A DNA stretch of 64,000 nt from Streptomyces tirandamycinicus (GTDB lineage: Bacteria; Actinomycetota; Actinomycetes; Streptomycetales; Streptomycetaceae). Below are positions 11,679 through 19,467 of the stretch, in pieces (position 1 is the stretch's first letter; each line of letters starts with the position of its first letter). Under the pieces are notes generated by a model. The model worked only from the letters and a program-made list of their open reading frames with translations. It made no database searches and had not been told where the DNA came from. The stretch covers positions 4,041,001 through 4,105,000 of the forward strand of contig NZ_CP029188.1 in the NCBI RefSeq assembly GCF_003097515.1, read 5' to 3'. Made by a program: the position numbers and the translations under genes.

Positions 11679-12323
11679 ATGGCTAAGCAGATCAAGGGCA
11701 TCCTGGGCGAGAAGCTCGGCATGACTCAGGTCTGGGACGAGAACAACCGTGTCGTCCCGGTGACCGTCGTCAAGGCCGGCCCCAATGTCGTCACCCAGAT
11801 CCGTACGAACGACACCGACGGCTACGAGTCGGTCCAGATCGCCTTCGGCGAGATCGACCCGCGCAAGGTGAACAAGCCCCTCAAGGGCCACTTCGCCAAG
11901 GCCGACGTCACCCCCCGCCGTCACCTCGTCGAGATCCGTACCGCCGACGCCGGCGAGTACACCCTCGGCCAGGAGATCACCGCCGAGGTCTTCGAGGCGG
12001 GCGTGAAGGTCGACGTCACCGGCAAGAGCAAGGGCAAGGGCTTCGCCGGTGTCATGAAGCGCCACAACTTCCGTGGCCTGGGCGCCGGACACGGCACCCA
12101 GCGCAAGCACCGCTCCCCCGGTTCCATCGGTGGCTGCGCCACCCCGGGCCGTGTGTTCAAGGGCCTCCGTATGGCGGGCCGCATGGGCAACGAGCGGGTC
12201 ACCACCCAGAATCTGACCGTCCACGCCGTTGACGCGGAGAAGGGTCTGCTGCTCATCAAGGGCGCGGTTCCCGGTCCGAACGGCGGCCTCGTCCTGGTCC
12301 GTACCGCGGCCAAGGGGGCCTGA
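11679..12323 (+). CDS. rplC: Large ribosomal subunit protein uL3
   Basis: This 214-aa L3 is an early 23S rRNA-binding assembly protein whose central loop reaches towards the peptidyl-transferase centre. The start MAKQIKGILGEKLGMTQ and the conserved GAGHGTQRKHRSPGSIG loop are visible; the loop contains the glutamine region that is methylated in some bacteria. It starts 13 nt after rpsJ, with GAGGTGA overlapping the rpsJ stop as ribosome-binding site. Length is normal. Confidence 0.97.
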   Translation: MAKQIKGILGEKLGMTQVWDENNRVVPVTVVKAGPNVVTQIRTNDTDGYESVQIAFGEIDPRKVNKPLKGHFAKADVTPRRHLVEIRTADAGEYTLGQEITAEVFEAGVKVDVTGKSKGKGFAGVMKRHNFRGLGAGHGTQRKHRSPGSIGGCATPGRVFKGLRMAGRMGNERVTTQNLTVHAVDAEKGLLLIKGAVPGPNGGLVLVRTAAKGA

Positions 12324-12331
12324 GGTAACCG

Positions 12332-12982
12332 ATGAGCACCATTGACATCCTTTCGCCCGCTGGCGACAAGGCCGGTAGCGTCGAGCTCCCCGCGGAGATC
12401 TTCGACGCCAAGGTCAGCGTTCCGCTGATCCACCAGGTCGTCGTCGCGCAGCTGGCCGCTGCCCGCCAGGGCACGCACAAGACCAAGACCCGCGGCGAGG
12501 TCCGTGGCGGTGGCAGGAAGCCGTACCGCCAGAAGGGCACCGGCCGCGCCCGTCAGGGCTCGACCCGTGCGCCGCAGTTCGCCGGCGGTGGCGTCGTCCA
12601 CGGCCCCGTGCCGCGTGACTACTCGCAGCGGACCCCGAAGAAGATGAAGGCCGCCGCCCTGCGCGGTGCCCTCACCGACCGGGCCCGCAACTCGCGTATC
12701 CACGTCGTCTCCGGCGTGGTCGAGGGCGAGGTCTCCACCAAGGCCGCCAAGACGCTGCTCGGCAAGATCTCGGAGCGCAAGAACCTGCTCCTGGTCGCCG
12801 AGCGCTCCGACGAGGCCGCGTGGCTGTCCGCCCGCAACCTGCCCCAGGTGCACATCCTGGAGCCGGGCCAGCTGAACACGTACGACGTGCTCGTCTCCGA
12901 CGACGTGGTCTTCACTCAGGCCGCCTTCGAGTCCTTCGTGTCCGGCCCCAAGGCCAACGACAATGAGGGGAGCGAGGCCTGA
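12332..12982 (+). CDS. rplD: Large ribosomal subunit protein uL4
   Basis: This 216-aa L4 lines the nascent-peptide exit tunnel through its extended loop, seen here as GGGRKPYRQKGTGRARQGS, the region where macrolide-resistance changes arise; it looks wild type. It begins 8 nt after rplC (GAGGTAACCG before the ATG) and its TGA overlaps the rplW ATG by one base. In E. coli L4 represses the S10 operon through the rpsJ leader; whether the long leader here plays that part is open. Confidence 0.97.
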   Translation: MSTIDILSPAGDKAGSVELPAEIFDAKVSVPLIHQVVVAQLAAARQGTHKTKTRGEVRGGGRKPYRQKGTGRARQGSTRAPQFAGGGVVHGPVPRDYSQRTPKKMKAAALRGALTDRARNSRIHVVSGVVEGEVSTKAAKTLLGKISERKNLLLVAERSDEAAWLSARNLPQVHILEPGQLNTYDVLVSDDVVFTQAAFESFVSGPKANDNEGSEA

Positions 12983-13296
12983 TGGCCGAGATCACCAGCA
13001 AGACCTTCACCGACCCGCGTGACGTTCTCGTCAAGCCGGTTGTCTCGGAGAAGAGCTACGCGCTGCTGGACGAGAACAAGTACACGTTCATCGTCGCGCC
13101 CAACGCCAACAAGACCCAGATCAAGCAGGCCGTCGAGGCGGTCTTCTCGGTCAAGGTCACCGGGGTGAACACGATCAACCGCCAGGGCAAGCGCAAGCGC
13201 ACCCGCACCGGTTTCGGCAAGCGCGCCAACACCAAGCGCGCCATCGTGACCCTCGCCGAGGGCGACCGTATCGACATCTTCGGCCAGGCCTCCTAA
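12982..13296 (+). CDS. rplW: Large ribosomal subunit protein uL23
   Basis: This 104-aa L23 sits at the tunnel exit and is the docking site for trigger factor and the signal recognition particle. It contains VKPVVSEKSYALL near the start and the basic GKRKRTRTGFGKR loop. It shares one base with the rplD stop (TGATG), which implies translational coupling, with AGGGGAGCGAGG as ribosome-binding region inside rplD. Confidence 0.97.
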   Translation: MAEITSKTFTDPRDVLVKPVVSEKSYALLDENKYTFIVAPNANKTQIKQAVEAVFSVKVTGVNTINRQGKRKRTRTGFGKRANTKRAIVTLAEGDRIDIFGQAS

Positions 13297-13333
13297 CGGA
13301 GACCTTGGTCCGATATCGGACGAGGACTGAGAA

Positions 13334-14170
13334 ATGGGTATCCGCAAGTACAAGCCGACGACTCCGGGCCGTCGTGGCTCCAGCGTCGCCGACTTCGTCG
13401 AGATCACGCGGTCCACGCCGGAGAAGTCGCTGGTCCGCCCCCTGCACAGCAAGGGCGGCCGTAACAACGCCGGTCGTGTGACCGTTCGCCACCAGGGTGG
13501 TGGCCACAAGCGCGCCTACCGCGTGATCGACTTCCGTCGTCACGACAAGGACGGCGTGCCGGCCAAGGTCGCGCACATCGAGTACGACCCCAACCGCACC
13601 GCGCGCATCGCGCTGCTGCACTACGCGGACGGCGAGAAGCGCTACATCCTCGCCCCGCGCGGCCTGTCGCAGGGCGACCGGATCGAGAACGGCCCCGGTG
13701 CCGACATCAAGCCCGGCAACAACCTGGCGCTGCGCAACATCCCGGTCGGTACGACCCTGCACGCCATCGAGCTGCGGCCCGGCGGCGGCGCGAAGTTCGC
13801 CCGCTCCGCGGGTGCCTCCGTGCAGCTGCTGGCGAAGGAGGGCTCCATGGCCCACCTGCGCATGCCGTCCGGTGAGATCCGCCTGGTCGACGTCCGCTGC
13901 CGCGCCACCGTCGGCGAGGTCGGCAACGCCGAGCAGTCGAACATCAACTGGGGCAAGGCCGGCCGTATGCGCTGGAAGGGCGTTCGCCCGACCGTCCGCG
14001 GTGTCGCCATGAACCCGGTCGACCACCCGCACGGTGGTGGTGAGGGCAAGACCTCCGGTGGTCGCCACCCGGTCTCCCCCTGGGGTCAGAAGGAGGGTCG
14101 TACTCGTTCTCCCAAGAAGGCGAGCAACAAGTACATCGTCCGCCGCCGCAAGACGAACAAGAAGCGCTAG
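13334..14170 (+). CDS. rplB: Large ribosomal subunit protein uL2
   Basis: This 278-aa L2 is one of the most conserved ribosomal proteins. It binds 23S rRNA near the peptidyl-transferase centre and contributes to intersubunit bridge B7b. The strongly conserved MNPVDHPHGGGEG loop, with its histidine, is intact. It starts with ATG at 13334, with GAGGACTGAG upstream, 37 nt after rplW. The C-terminus is rich in Lys/Arg (NKYIVRRRKTNKKR). Confidence 0.97.
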   Translation: MGIRKYKPTTPGRRGSSVADFVEITRSTPEKSLVRPLHSKGGRNNAGRVTVRHQGGGHKRAYRVIDFRRHDKDGVPAKVAHIEYDPNRTARIALLHYADGEKRYILAPRGLSQGDRIENGPGADIKPGNNLALRNIPVGTTLHAIELRPGGGAKFARSAGASVQLLAKEGSMAHLRMPSGEIRLVDVRCRATVGEVGNAEQSNINWGKAGRMRWKGVRPTVRGVAMNPVDHPHGGGEGKTSGGRHPVSPWGQKEGRTRSPKKASNKYIVRRRKTNKKR

Positions 14171-14182
14171 GAGCGGGTTTAG

Positions 14183-14464
14183 ATGCCGCGCAGTCTCAAG
14201 AAGGGGCCCTTCGTCGACGACCACCTGATCAAGAAGGTGGACGCCCAGAACGAAGCAGGCACCAAGAACGTCATCAAGACCTGGTCCCGTCGCTCGATGA
14301 TCGTCCCGGCCATGCTGGGCCACACGATCGCGGTGCACAACGGCAAGACCCATGTCCCGGTGTTCGTCACCGAGTCGATGGTCGGCCACAAGCTCGGCGA
14401 GTTCTCGCCGACTCGCACCTTCCGCGGCCACGTCAAGGACGACCGGAAGTCGAAGCGCCGCTAA
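14183..14464 (+). CDS. rpsS: Small ribosomal subunit protein uS19
   Basis: This 93-aa S19 forms a complex with S13 in the 30S head near the A-site tRNA. It begins MPRSLKKGPFVDDHL and contains the conserved TWSRRSMIVPAMLGHTIAVHNG region. The ATG lies 12 nt after rplB behind GGAGCGGG. Length is standard. Confidence 0.97.
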   Translation: MPRSLKKGPFVDDHLIKKVDAQNEAGTKNVIKTWSRRSMIVPAMLGHTIAVHNGKTHVPVFVTESMVGHKLGEFSPTRTFRGHVKDDRKSKRR

Positions 14465-14506
14465 CGCGGGGTGTGACTGACCATGACTTACACCGAAGGG
14501 ACAACC

Positions 14507-14854
14507 ATGGAAGCCAGGGCCCAGGCGCGGTACATCCGCGTCACGCCCATGAAGGCCCGCCGCGTGGTGGACCTCATCCGTGGCATGGATGCCACGGAGG
14601 CTCAGGCGGTCCTGCGTTTCGCCCCGCAGGCCGCGAGCGTGCCGGTCGGCAAGGTGCTGGACAGCGCCATCGCCAACGCCGCGCACAACTACGACCACAC
14701 GGACGCCTCCTCGCTGTTCATCAGCGAGGCGTACGTCGACGAGGGCCCGACCCTGAAGCGGTTCCGTCCGCGCGCCCAGGGCCGTGCCTACCGGATCCGC
14801 AAGCGGACCAGCCACATCACCGTGGTCGTCAGCAGCAAGGAAGGAACCCGGTAA
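14507..14854 (+). CDS. rplV: Large ribosomal subunit protein uL22
   Basis: This 115-aa L22 has a long beta-hairpin (FRPRAQGRAYRIRKRTSH) that reaches into the exit tunnel near L4, where macrolide-resistance changes arise; it looks wild type. The ATG at 14507 (MEARAQARYI) is preferred because GAAGGGA stands 6-7 nt before it and it matches the usual N-terminus. An in-frame ATG at 14483 would add eight residues (MTYTEGTT) but has a poorer ribosome-binding site. The TAA overlaps the rpsC ATG by one base. Confidence 0.95.
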   Translation: MEARAQARYIRVTPMKARRVVDLIRGMDATEAQAVLRFAPQAASVPVGKVLDSAIANAAHNYDHTDASSLFISEAYVDEGPTLKRFRPRAQGRAYRIRKRTSHITVVVSSKEGTR

Positions 14855-15705
14855 TGGGCCAGAAGGTAAACCCGCACGGGTTCCGGCTCGGTGTCACGAC
14901 CGACTTCAAGTCGCGTTGGTACGCCGACAAGCTGTACAAGGACTACGTCAAGGAAGACGTCGCCATCCGCCGGATGATGACGTCCGGCATGGAGCGCGCC
15001 GGCATCTCCAAGGTCGAGATCGAGCGCACCCGTGACCGCGTGCGGGTGGACATCCACACCGCGCGTCCCGGCATCGTCATCGGCCGCCGCGGCGCCGAGG
15101 CCGACCGCATCCGCGGCGACCTCGAGAAGCTCACCGGCAAGCAGGTCCAGCTGAACATCCTCGAGGTCAAGAACCCCGAGGTCGACGCCCAGCTGGTGGC
15201 GCAGGCCGTTGCCGAGCAGCTGTCCTCCCGCGTCTCCTTCCGCCGCGCCATGCGCAAGAGCATGCAGTCGGCCATGAAGGCGGGCGCCAAGGGCATCAAG
15301 ATCCAGTGTGGTGGCCGTCTCGGCGGCGCCGAGATGTCCCGCTCGGAGTTCTACCGCGAGGGCCGTGTGCCGCTGCACACGCTCCGCGCGAACGTCGAGT
15401 ACGGCTTCTTCGAGGCCAAGACCACCTTCGGCCGCATCGGCGTGAAGGTCTGGATCTACAAGGGCGACGTCAAGAACATCGCCGAGGTCCGCGCCGAGAA
15501 CGCCGCCGCCCGCGCCGGCAACCGCCCGGCCCGTGGTGGCTCCGACCGCCCGGCCCGCGGTGGCCGCGGTGGCGAGCGTGGCGGTCGCGGTCGCAAGCCG
15601 CAGCAGGCGGCCCAGGGTGGCCAGCAGCAGTCGGCCGAGGCTCCCAAGGCCGACGCCCCCGCCGCTGCCGCTCCGGCTGCCGAGAGCACCGGAACGGAGG
15701 CCTGA
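14854..15705 (+). CDS. rpsC: Small ribosomal subunit protein uS3 with Arg/Gly-rich tail
   Basis: This S3, about 283 aa, sits at the mRNA entry channel and has mRNA helicase activity together with S4 and S5. A type II KH domain with the GRRG loop (IVIGRRGAEADRIRG) and the conserved C-terminal domain (SRSEFYREGRVPLHTLRA) are visible. Beyond about residue 215 a low-complexity tail follows, first RGG-like (GNRPARGGSDRPARGGRGG) and then Gln/Ala/Pro-rich. S3 of E. coli (233 aa) has no such tail; actinobacterial ones often do. It overlaps rplV by one base (TAATG). Confidence 0.96.
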   Translation: MGQKVNPHGFRLGVTTDFKSRWYADKLYKDYVKEDVAIRRMMTSGMERAGISKVEIERTRDRVRVDIHTARPGIVIGRRGAEADRIRGDLEKLTGKQVQLNILEVKNPEVDAQLVAQAVAEQLSSRVSFRRAMRKSMQSAMKAGAKGIKIQCGGRLGGAEMSRSEFYREGRVPLHTLRANVEYGFFEAKTTFGRIGVKVWIYKGDVKNIAEVRAENAAARAGNRPARGGSDRPARGGRGGERGGRGRKPQQAAQGGQQQSAEAPKADAPAAAAPAAESTGTEA

Positions 15706-15710
15706 CCGAA

Positions 15711-16130
15711 ATGCTGATCCCCCGTAGGGTCAAGCACCGCAAGCAGCACCACCCGAAGCGCAGCGGTATGTCCAAGGGTGGTACGCAGGTTGCGTTCGGC
15801 GAGTACGGCATCCAGGCGCTCACCCCGGCGTACGTGACGAACCGTCAGATCGAGGCCGCTCGTATCGCGATGACCCGTCACATCAAGCGTGGCGGCAAGG
15901 TCTGGATCAACATCTACCCGGACCGTCCGCTGACGAAGAAGCCCGCCGAGACCCGCATGGGTTCCGGTAAGGGTTCGCCGGAGTGGTGGGTCGCGAACGT
16001 CAAGCCCGGTCGGGTGATGTTCGAGCTGTCCTACCCGAACGAGAAGATTGCTCGTGAGGCGCTCACCCGCGCTGCTCACAAGCTTCCGATGAAGTGCCGC
16101 ATCGTTCGGCGCGAGGCAGGTGAGGCGTGA
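15711..16130 (+). CDS. rplP: Large ribosomal subunit protein uL16
   Basis: This 139-aa L16 helps position aminoacyl-tRNA in the A site of the 50S subunit and is needed late in assembly. It begins MLIPRRVKHRKQHHPKRSG and contains RMGSGKGSPEWWVANVKPGR, the classic L16 signature. The ATG follows the rpsC stop by 5 nt, with GGAACGGAGG inside the end of rpsC as ribosome-binding site. The stop overlaps the rpmC start by one base. Confidence 0.97.
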   Translation: MLIPRRVKHRKQHHPKRSGMSKGGTQVAFGEYGIQALTPAYVTNRQIEAARIAMTRHIKRGGKVWINIYPDRPLTKKPAETRMGSGKGSPEWWVANVKPGRVMFELSYPNEKIAREALTRAAHKLPMKCRIVRREAGEA

Positions 16131-16354
16131 TGTCGGCCGGAACCAAGGCGTCCGAGCTGCGCGAGCTGGGCAACGAGGAGCTTGTTGCCAAGCTCCGCGA
16201 GGCCAAGGAAGAGCTGTTCAACCTCCGCTTCCAGGCGGCGACCGGTCAGCTCGAGAACCACGGTCGGCTGAAGGCCGTCCGCAAGGACATCGCCCGGATC
16301 TACACCCTGATGCGTGAGCGCGAGCTGGGCATCGAGACGGTGGAGAGCGCCTGA
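16130..16354 (+). CDS. rpmC: Large ribosomal subunit protein uL29
   Basis: This 74-aa helical hairpin protein lies at the polypeptide exit next to L23. The sequence MSAGTKASELRELGNEEL, with LFNLRFQAATGQLEN in the middle, is typical. The ATG at 16130 overlaps the rplP TGA (TGATG). An immediately preceding in-frame GTG at 16127 would add one Met. GCAGGTGAGG upstream is the ribosome-binding site. The stop overlaps the rpsQ ATG. Confidence 0.96.
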   Translation: MSAGTKASELRELGNEELVAKLREAKEELFNLRFQAATGQLENHGRLKAVRKDIARIYTLMRERELGIETVESA

Positions 16355-16638
16355 TGAGCGAGAGCAACGTGAGCGAGAAGAAGACCGAGCGCAACGCCCG
16401 CAAGACCCGTGAGGGTCTCGTCGTCAGCGACAAGATGGACAAGACCGTCACCGTCGCCGTCGAGGACCGCGTCAAGCACGCGCTGTACGGCAAGGTCATC
16501 CGCCGTACGAACAAGCTCAAGGCCCACGACGAGCAGAACGCCGCCGGCGTCGGTGACCGCGTCCTCCTGATGGAGACCCGGAAGCTGTCCGCCACCAAGC
16601 ACTGGCGCGTCGTCGAGATCCTCGAGAAGGCCAAGTAA
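16354..16638 (+). CDS. rpsQ: Small ribosomal subunit protein uS17
   Basis: This 94-aa OB-fold protein binds 16S rRNA helix 11 early in 30S assembly. After a short polar N-terminal extension (MSESNVSEKKTERNARKTR) comes the conserved core, with VVSDKMDKTVTV and KLSATKHWRVVEI. It overlaps rpmC by one base and is the last gene of the S10 operon. The next gene, rplN, follows after a 157-nt gap with strong secondary structure. Confidence 0.97.
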   Translation: MSESNVSEKKTERNARKTREGLVVSDKMDKTVTVAVEDRVKHALYGKVIRRTNKLKAHDEQNAAGVGDRVLLMETRKLSATKHWRVVEILEKAK

Positions 16639-16733
16639 TTTTGCGGGGGCCTCCCGGAAGGGAGTCCCTCCGCATGCCCCCCGCTGGGGGATCCCCTCCG
16701 GGGTGCTTCCCCAGCACTAAGTTCCGCCAGGCT

Positions 16734-16767
16734 CGGCGGGGCCGGTCCGCACGGACCGGCCCCGCCG
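16734..16767. terminator. Perfect 16-bp inverted repeat between rpsQ and rplN
   Basis: cggcggggccggtccg (16734-16749) is exactly complementary to 16752-16767, leaving a 2-nt loop (realistically 15 bp with a gcac loop). The preceding 16640-16730 is also rich in short complementary G/C blocks (gctgggg...ccccagc). It may be a partial terminator or RNA-processing site separating the S10 and spc parts, or an inserted repeat. Confidence 0.6.
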
Positions 16768-16795
16768 GGAACCGGCAGACGATCAGGAGATAGAC

Positions 16796-17164
16796 GTGAT
16801 CCAGCAGGAGTCGCGACTTCGCGTCGCCGACAACACTGGTGCCAAGGAGATCCTTTGCATCCGTGTTCTCGGTGGCTCGGGTCGCCGCTACGCGGGCATC
16901 GGTGACGTCATCGTCGCCACCGTCAAGGACGCGATCCCCGGTGGCAACGTGAAGAAGGGTGACGTCGTCAAGGCGGTCATCGTTCGCACCGTCAAGGAGC
17001 GCCGCCGCCAGGACGGCTCGTACATCCGCTTCGACGAGAACGCCGCCGTCATTCTGAAGAACGACGGCGACCCTCGCGGCACCCGTATCTTCGGCCCCGT
17101 GGGCCGTGAGCTGCGCGAGAAGAAGTTCATGAAGATCATCTCGCTCGCGCCGGAGGTGCTGTAA
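16796..17164 (+). CDS. rplN: Large ribosomal subunit protein uL14
   Basis: This 122-aa L14 lies at the subunit interface (bridges B5 and B8) and is the docking site of the silencing factor RsfS. The sequence MIQQESRLRVADNTGAKEIL and the C-terminal GPVGRELREKKFMKIISLAPEVL are canonical. GTG start with CAGGAGA upstream. It heads the spc operon, rplN-rplX-rplE-rpsN-rpsH-rplF-rplR-rpsE-rpmD-rplO. No clear promoter was seen in the 157-nt gap, so it may be read through from the S10 operon. Confidence 0.97.
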   Translation: MIQQESRLRVADNTGAKEILCIRVLGGSGRRYAGIGDVIVATVKDAIPGGNVKKGDVVKAVIVRTVKERRRQDGSYIRFDENAAVILKNDGDPRGTRIFGPVGRELREKKFMKIISLAPEVL

Positions 17165-17166
17165 GC

Positions 17167-17490
17167 ATGAAGATCAAGAAGGGCGACCTGGTCCAGGTCA
17201 TCACCGGCAAGGACAAGGGCAAGCAGGGCAAGGTCATTGCCGCTTTCCCGCGCGACGAGCGCGTCCTGGTCGAGGGTGTCAACCGGGTCAAGAAGCACAC
17301 CAAGGCCAACCAGCCGGGCCGTGCCTCCCAGGCCGGCGGCATCGTGACCACCGAGGCCCCCATCCACGTCAGCAACGTGCAGCTCGTCGTGGAGAAGGAC
17401 GGCAAGAAGGTCGTCACCCGCGTCGGCTACCGGTTTGACGACGAGGGCAACAAGATCCGCGTTGCCAAGCGGACCGGTGAGGACATCTGA
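17167..17490 (+). CDS. rplX: Large ribosomal subunit protein uL24
   Basis: This 107-aa L24 is an assembly initiator for the 50S subunit at the tunnel exit. It has an N-terminal KOW motif (KKGDLVQVITGKDKGKQGKV) and the basic loop GVNRVKKHTKANQ. It starts 2 nt after rplN and shares a base with the rplE ATG (TGATG), consistent with coupled translation along the spc operon. Confidence 0.97.
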   Translation: MKIKKGDLVQVITGKDKGKQGKVIAAFPRDERVLVEGVNRVKKHTKANQPGRASQAGGIVTTEAPIHVSNVQLVVEKDGKKVVTRVGYRFDDEGNKIRVAKRTGEDI

Positions 17491-18047
17491 TGGCTACCAC
17501 GACTGCGCCGCGTCTCAAGACGCGCTACCGCGAGGAAATCGTCGGCAAGCTGCGTGACGAGTTCACGTACGAGAACGTCATGCAGGTCCCCGGTCTCGTC
17601 AAGATCGTGGTCAACATGGGTGTGGGCGACGCCGCCCGCGACTCCAAGCTGATCGAGGGCGCCATCCGCGACCTCACCACGATCACCGGTCAGAAGCCGG
17701 CCGTCACCAAGGCCCGCAAGTCCATCGCGCAGTTCAAGCTGCGCGAGGGCCAGCCGATCGGTGCCCACGTGACGCTCCGCGGCGACCGCATGTGGGAGTT
17801 CCTGGACCGCACCCTGTCGCTCGCGCTGCCGCGCATCCGCGACTTCCGCGGTCTGTCCCCCAAGCAGTTCGACGGCCGGGGCAACTACACCTTCGGTCTC
17901 ACGGAGCAGGTCATGTTCCACGAGATCGACCAGGACAAGATCGACCGCGTCCGGGGTATGGACATCACCGTGGTCACCACGGCGACCAACGACGCTGAAG
18001 GCCGTGCCCTTCTCCGTCACCTCGGCTTCCCGTTCAAGGAGGCGTGA
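17490..18047 (+). CDS. rplE: Large ribosomal subunit protein uL5
   Basis: This 185-aa L5 binds 5S rRNA and contacts P-site tRNA and S13 across the subunit interface. Core motifs VNMGVGDAARDSKL, TGQKPAVTKARKSIAQFKLREG and FRGLSPKQFDGRGNYTFG are intact. The ATG overlaps the rplX stop by one base. Length is normal. Confidence 0.97.
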   Translation: MATTTAPRLKTRYREEIVGKLRDEFTYENVMQVPGLVKIVVNMGVGDAARDSKLIEGAIRDLTTITGQKPAVTKARKSIAQFKLREGQPIGAHVTLRGDRMWEFLDRTLSLALPRIRDFRGLSPKQFDGRGNYTFGLTEQVMFHEIDQDKIDRVRGMDITVVTTATNDAEGRALLRHLGFPFKEA

Positions 18048-18052
18048 GCGAG

Positions 18053-18238
18053 ATGGCGAAGAAGGCTCTGATTGCCAAGGCTGCTCGTAAGCCCAAGTTC
18101 GGTGTGCGTGCGTACACCCGCTGCCAGCGCTGCGGCCGTCCGCACTCCGTGTACCGCAAGTTCGGCCTGTGCCGCGTGTGCCTTCGTGAGATGGCTCACC
18201 GTGGCGAGCTGCCGGGCGTGACCAAGAGCTCCTGGTAG
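18053..18238 (+). CDS. rpsN: Small ribosomal subunit protein uS14, zinc-binding type Z
   Basis: This 61-aa short S14 has two CxxC pairs (CQRC and CRVC, 16 residues apart) forming a zinc ribbon. It is the C+ form; streptomycetes commonly keep a second, zinc-independent copy elsewhere under Zur control. The ATG at 18053 (MAKKALIAKAARKPKFGVRAYTR) is chosen over an in-frame GTG at 18044 because GGCGTGAGCGAG supplies a ribosome-binding site and the family starts here. It lies 5 nt after rplE; a 265-nt gap follows. Confidence 0.96.
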   Translation: MAKKALIAKAARKPKFGVRAYTRCQRCGRPHSVYRKFGLCRVCLREMAHRGELPGVTKSSW

Positions 18239-18363
18239 TCCCCAGTCCAGTCCGTCGGCCCGAAGGGCCGCCCTTGAGGGGCGGCGGTCGGGCGACGGGT
18301 GGGCGGGATCAACCAGAGGCTCTCGGTAAGCAACGGGCCGGCGGGGCCCTCCCTCACATGCCG

Positions 18364-18369
18364 TAGGCT
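18364..18369 (+). promoter_or_regulatory. Possible internal promoter -10 box before rpsH
   Basis: TAGGCT stands in a 265-nt gap between rpsN and rpsH and could start an internal spc transcript with a leader of about 130 nt. No good -35 was found at the right distance. Upstream, gccgccc-ttgag-gggcggc (18267-18285) could be a weak terminator or attenuator. Confidence 0.35.
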
Positions 18370-18503
18370 TGTGGGGTTGGGCGCCCGCCGCCCTGATCGA
18401 CTTACTACGCCGTAGGTCCCCGTGCCGCACCCGTCCCGCCCCTGTGCGGGGAGAGGGATGGCACATACAGGAAACCCCGGCGAGAGAGGCCGAAGGCCAA
18501 TTC

Positions 18504-18902
18504 ATGACCATGACTGATCCGATCGCGGACATGCTGACCCGTCTGCGTAACGCGAACTCGGCGTACCACGACTCCGTGACGATGCCGCACAGCAAGATCA
18601 AGTCTCACATCGCGGAGATCCTCCAGCAGGAGGGCTTCATCACGGGCTGGAAGGTCGAGGACGCCGAGGTCGGCAAGAACCTCGTCCTCGAGCTGAAGTT
18701 CGGCCCGAACCGTGAGCGCTCCATCGCGGGCATCAAGCGGATCTCCAAGCCCGGTCTCCGGGTCTACGCGAAGTCCACCAACCTGCCGAAGGTGCTCGGC
18801 GGCCTGGGCGTGGCCATCATCTCCACGTCGCACGGGCTCCTCACCGACAAGCAGGCCAGCAAGAAGGGTGTGGGCGGGGAAGTCCTCGCCTACGTCTGGT
18901 AG
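18504..18902 (+). CDS. rpsH: Small ribosomal subunit protein uS8
   Basis: This 132-aa S8 binds 16S rRNA helix 21 in the platform and in E. coli represses the spc operon. It begins MTMTDPIADMLTRLRNAN and ends in KKGVGGEVLAYVW, the usual C-terminus. The ATG at 18504 follows a purine-rich GAGAGAGGCCGAAGG stretch; an in-frame ATG at 18510 is less conserved as a start. It resumes the spc operon after a 265-nt gap, wide for these genes. Confidence 0.96.
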   Translation: MTMTDPIADMLTRLRNANSAYHDSVTMPHSKIKSHIAEILQQEGFITGWKVEDAEVGKNLVLELKFGPNRERSIAGIKRISKPGLRVYAKSTNLPKVLGGLGVAIISTSHGLLTDKQASKKGVGGEVLAYVW

Positions 18903-18924
18903 TCGGGAACGGAGGAGAAGAACA

Positions 18925-19464
18925 ATGTCGCGTATCGGCAAGCTCCCCATCCCGGTTCCCGCCGGCGTGGACGTCACCATCGAGGGCCGCACGGTCACGG
19001 TGAAGGGTTCCAAGGGCACCCTGACCCACACCGTCGCCGCGCCGATCGAGATCGTGAAGGGCGAAGACGGCACCCTGCAGGTGTCCCGCCCGAACGACGA
19101 GCGTCAGAACAAGGCCCTGCACGGCCTGTCCCGCACGCTGGTGGCCAACATGATCACCGGTGTGACCCAGGGATACACCAAGGCGCTCGAGATCAGCGGT
19201 GTCGGTTACCGCGTTGCCGCGAAGGGCTCCAACCTGGAGTTCCAGCTCGGCTACAGCCACCCGATCCTGGTGGAGGCCCCCGAGGGGATCTCCTTCAAGG
19301 TCGAGTCGCCGACCAAGTTCTCGGTCGAGGGCATCGACAAGCAGAAGGTCGGCGAGGTCGCCGCGAACATCCGCAAGCTGCGCAAGCCCGACCCGTACAA
19401 GGCCAAGGGCGTGAAGTACGCGGGCGAGGTCATCCGCCGCAAGGTCGGAAAGGCTGGTAAGTAA
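18925..19464 (+). CDS. rplF: Large ribosomal subunit protein uL6
   Basis: This 179-aa L6 sits near the GTPase-associated centre and stalk base. It has the usual two-domain repeat, with GVGYRVAAKGSNLEFQLGYSHP in the first half and the C-terminal KPDPYKAKGVKYAGE signature. The ATG follows a strong GGAGGAGAAG at 18911-18920. It lies 22 nt after rpsH. Confidence 0.97.
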   Translation: MSRIGKLPIPVPAGVDVTIEGRTVTVKGSKGTLTHTVAAPIEIVKGEDGTLQVSRPNDERQNKALHGLSRTLVANMITGVTQGYTKALEISGVGYRVAAKGSNLEFQLGYSHPILVEAPEGISFKVESPTKFSVEGIDKQKVGEVAANIRKLRKPDPYKAKGVKYAGEVIRRKVGKAGK

Positions 19465-19467
19465 GCC

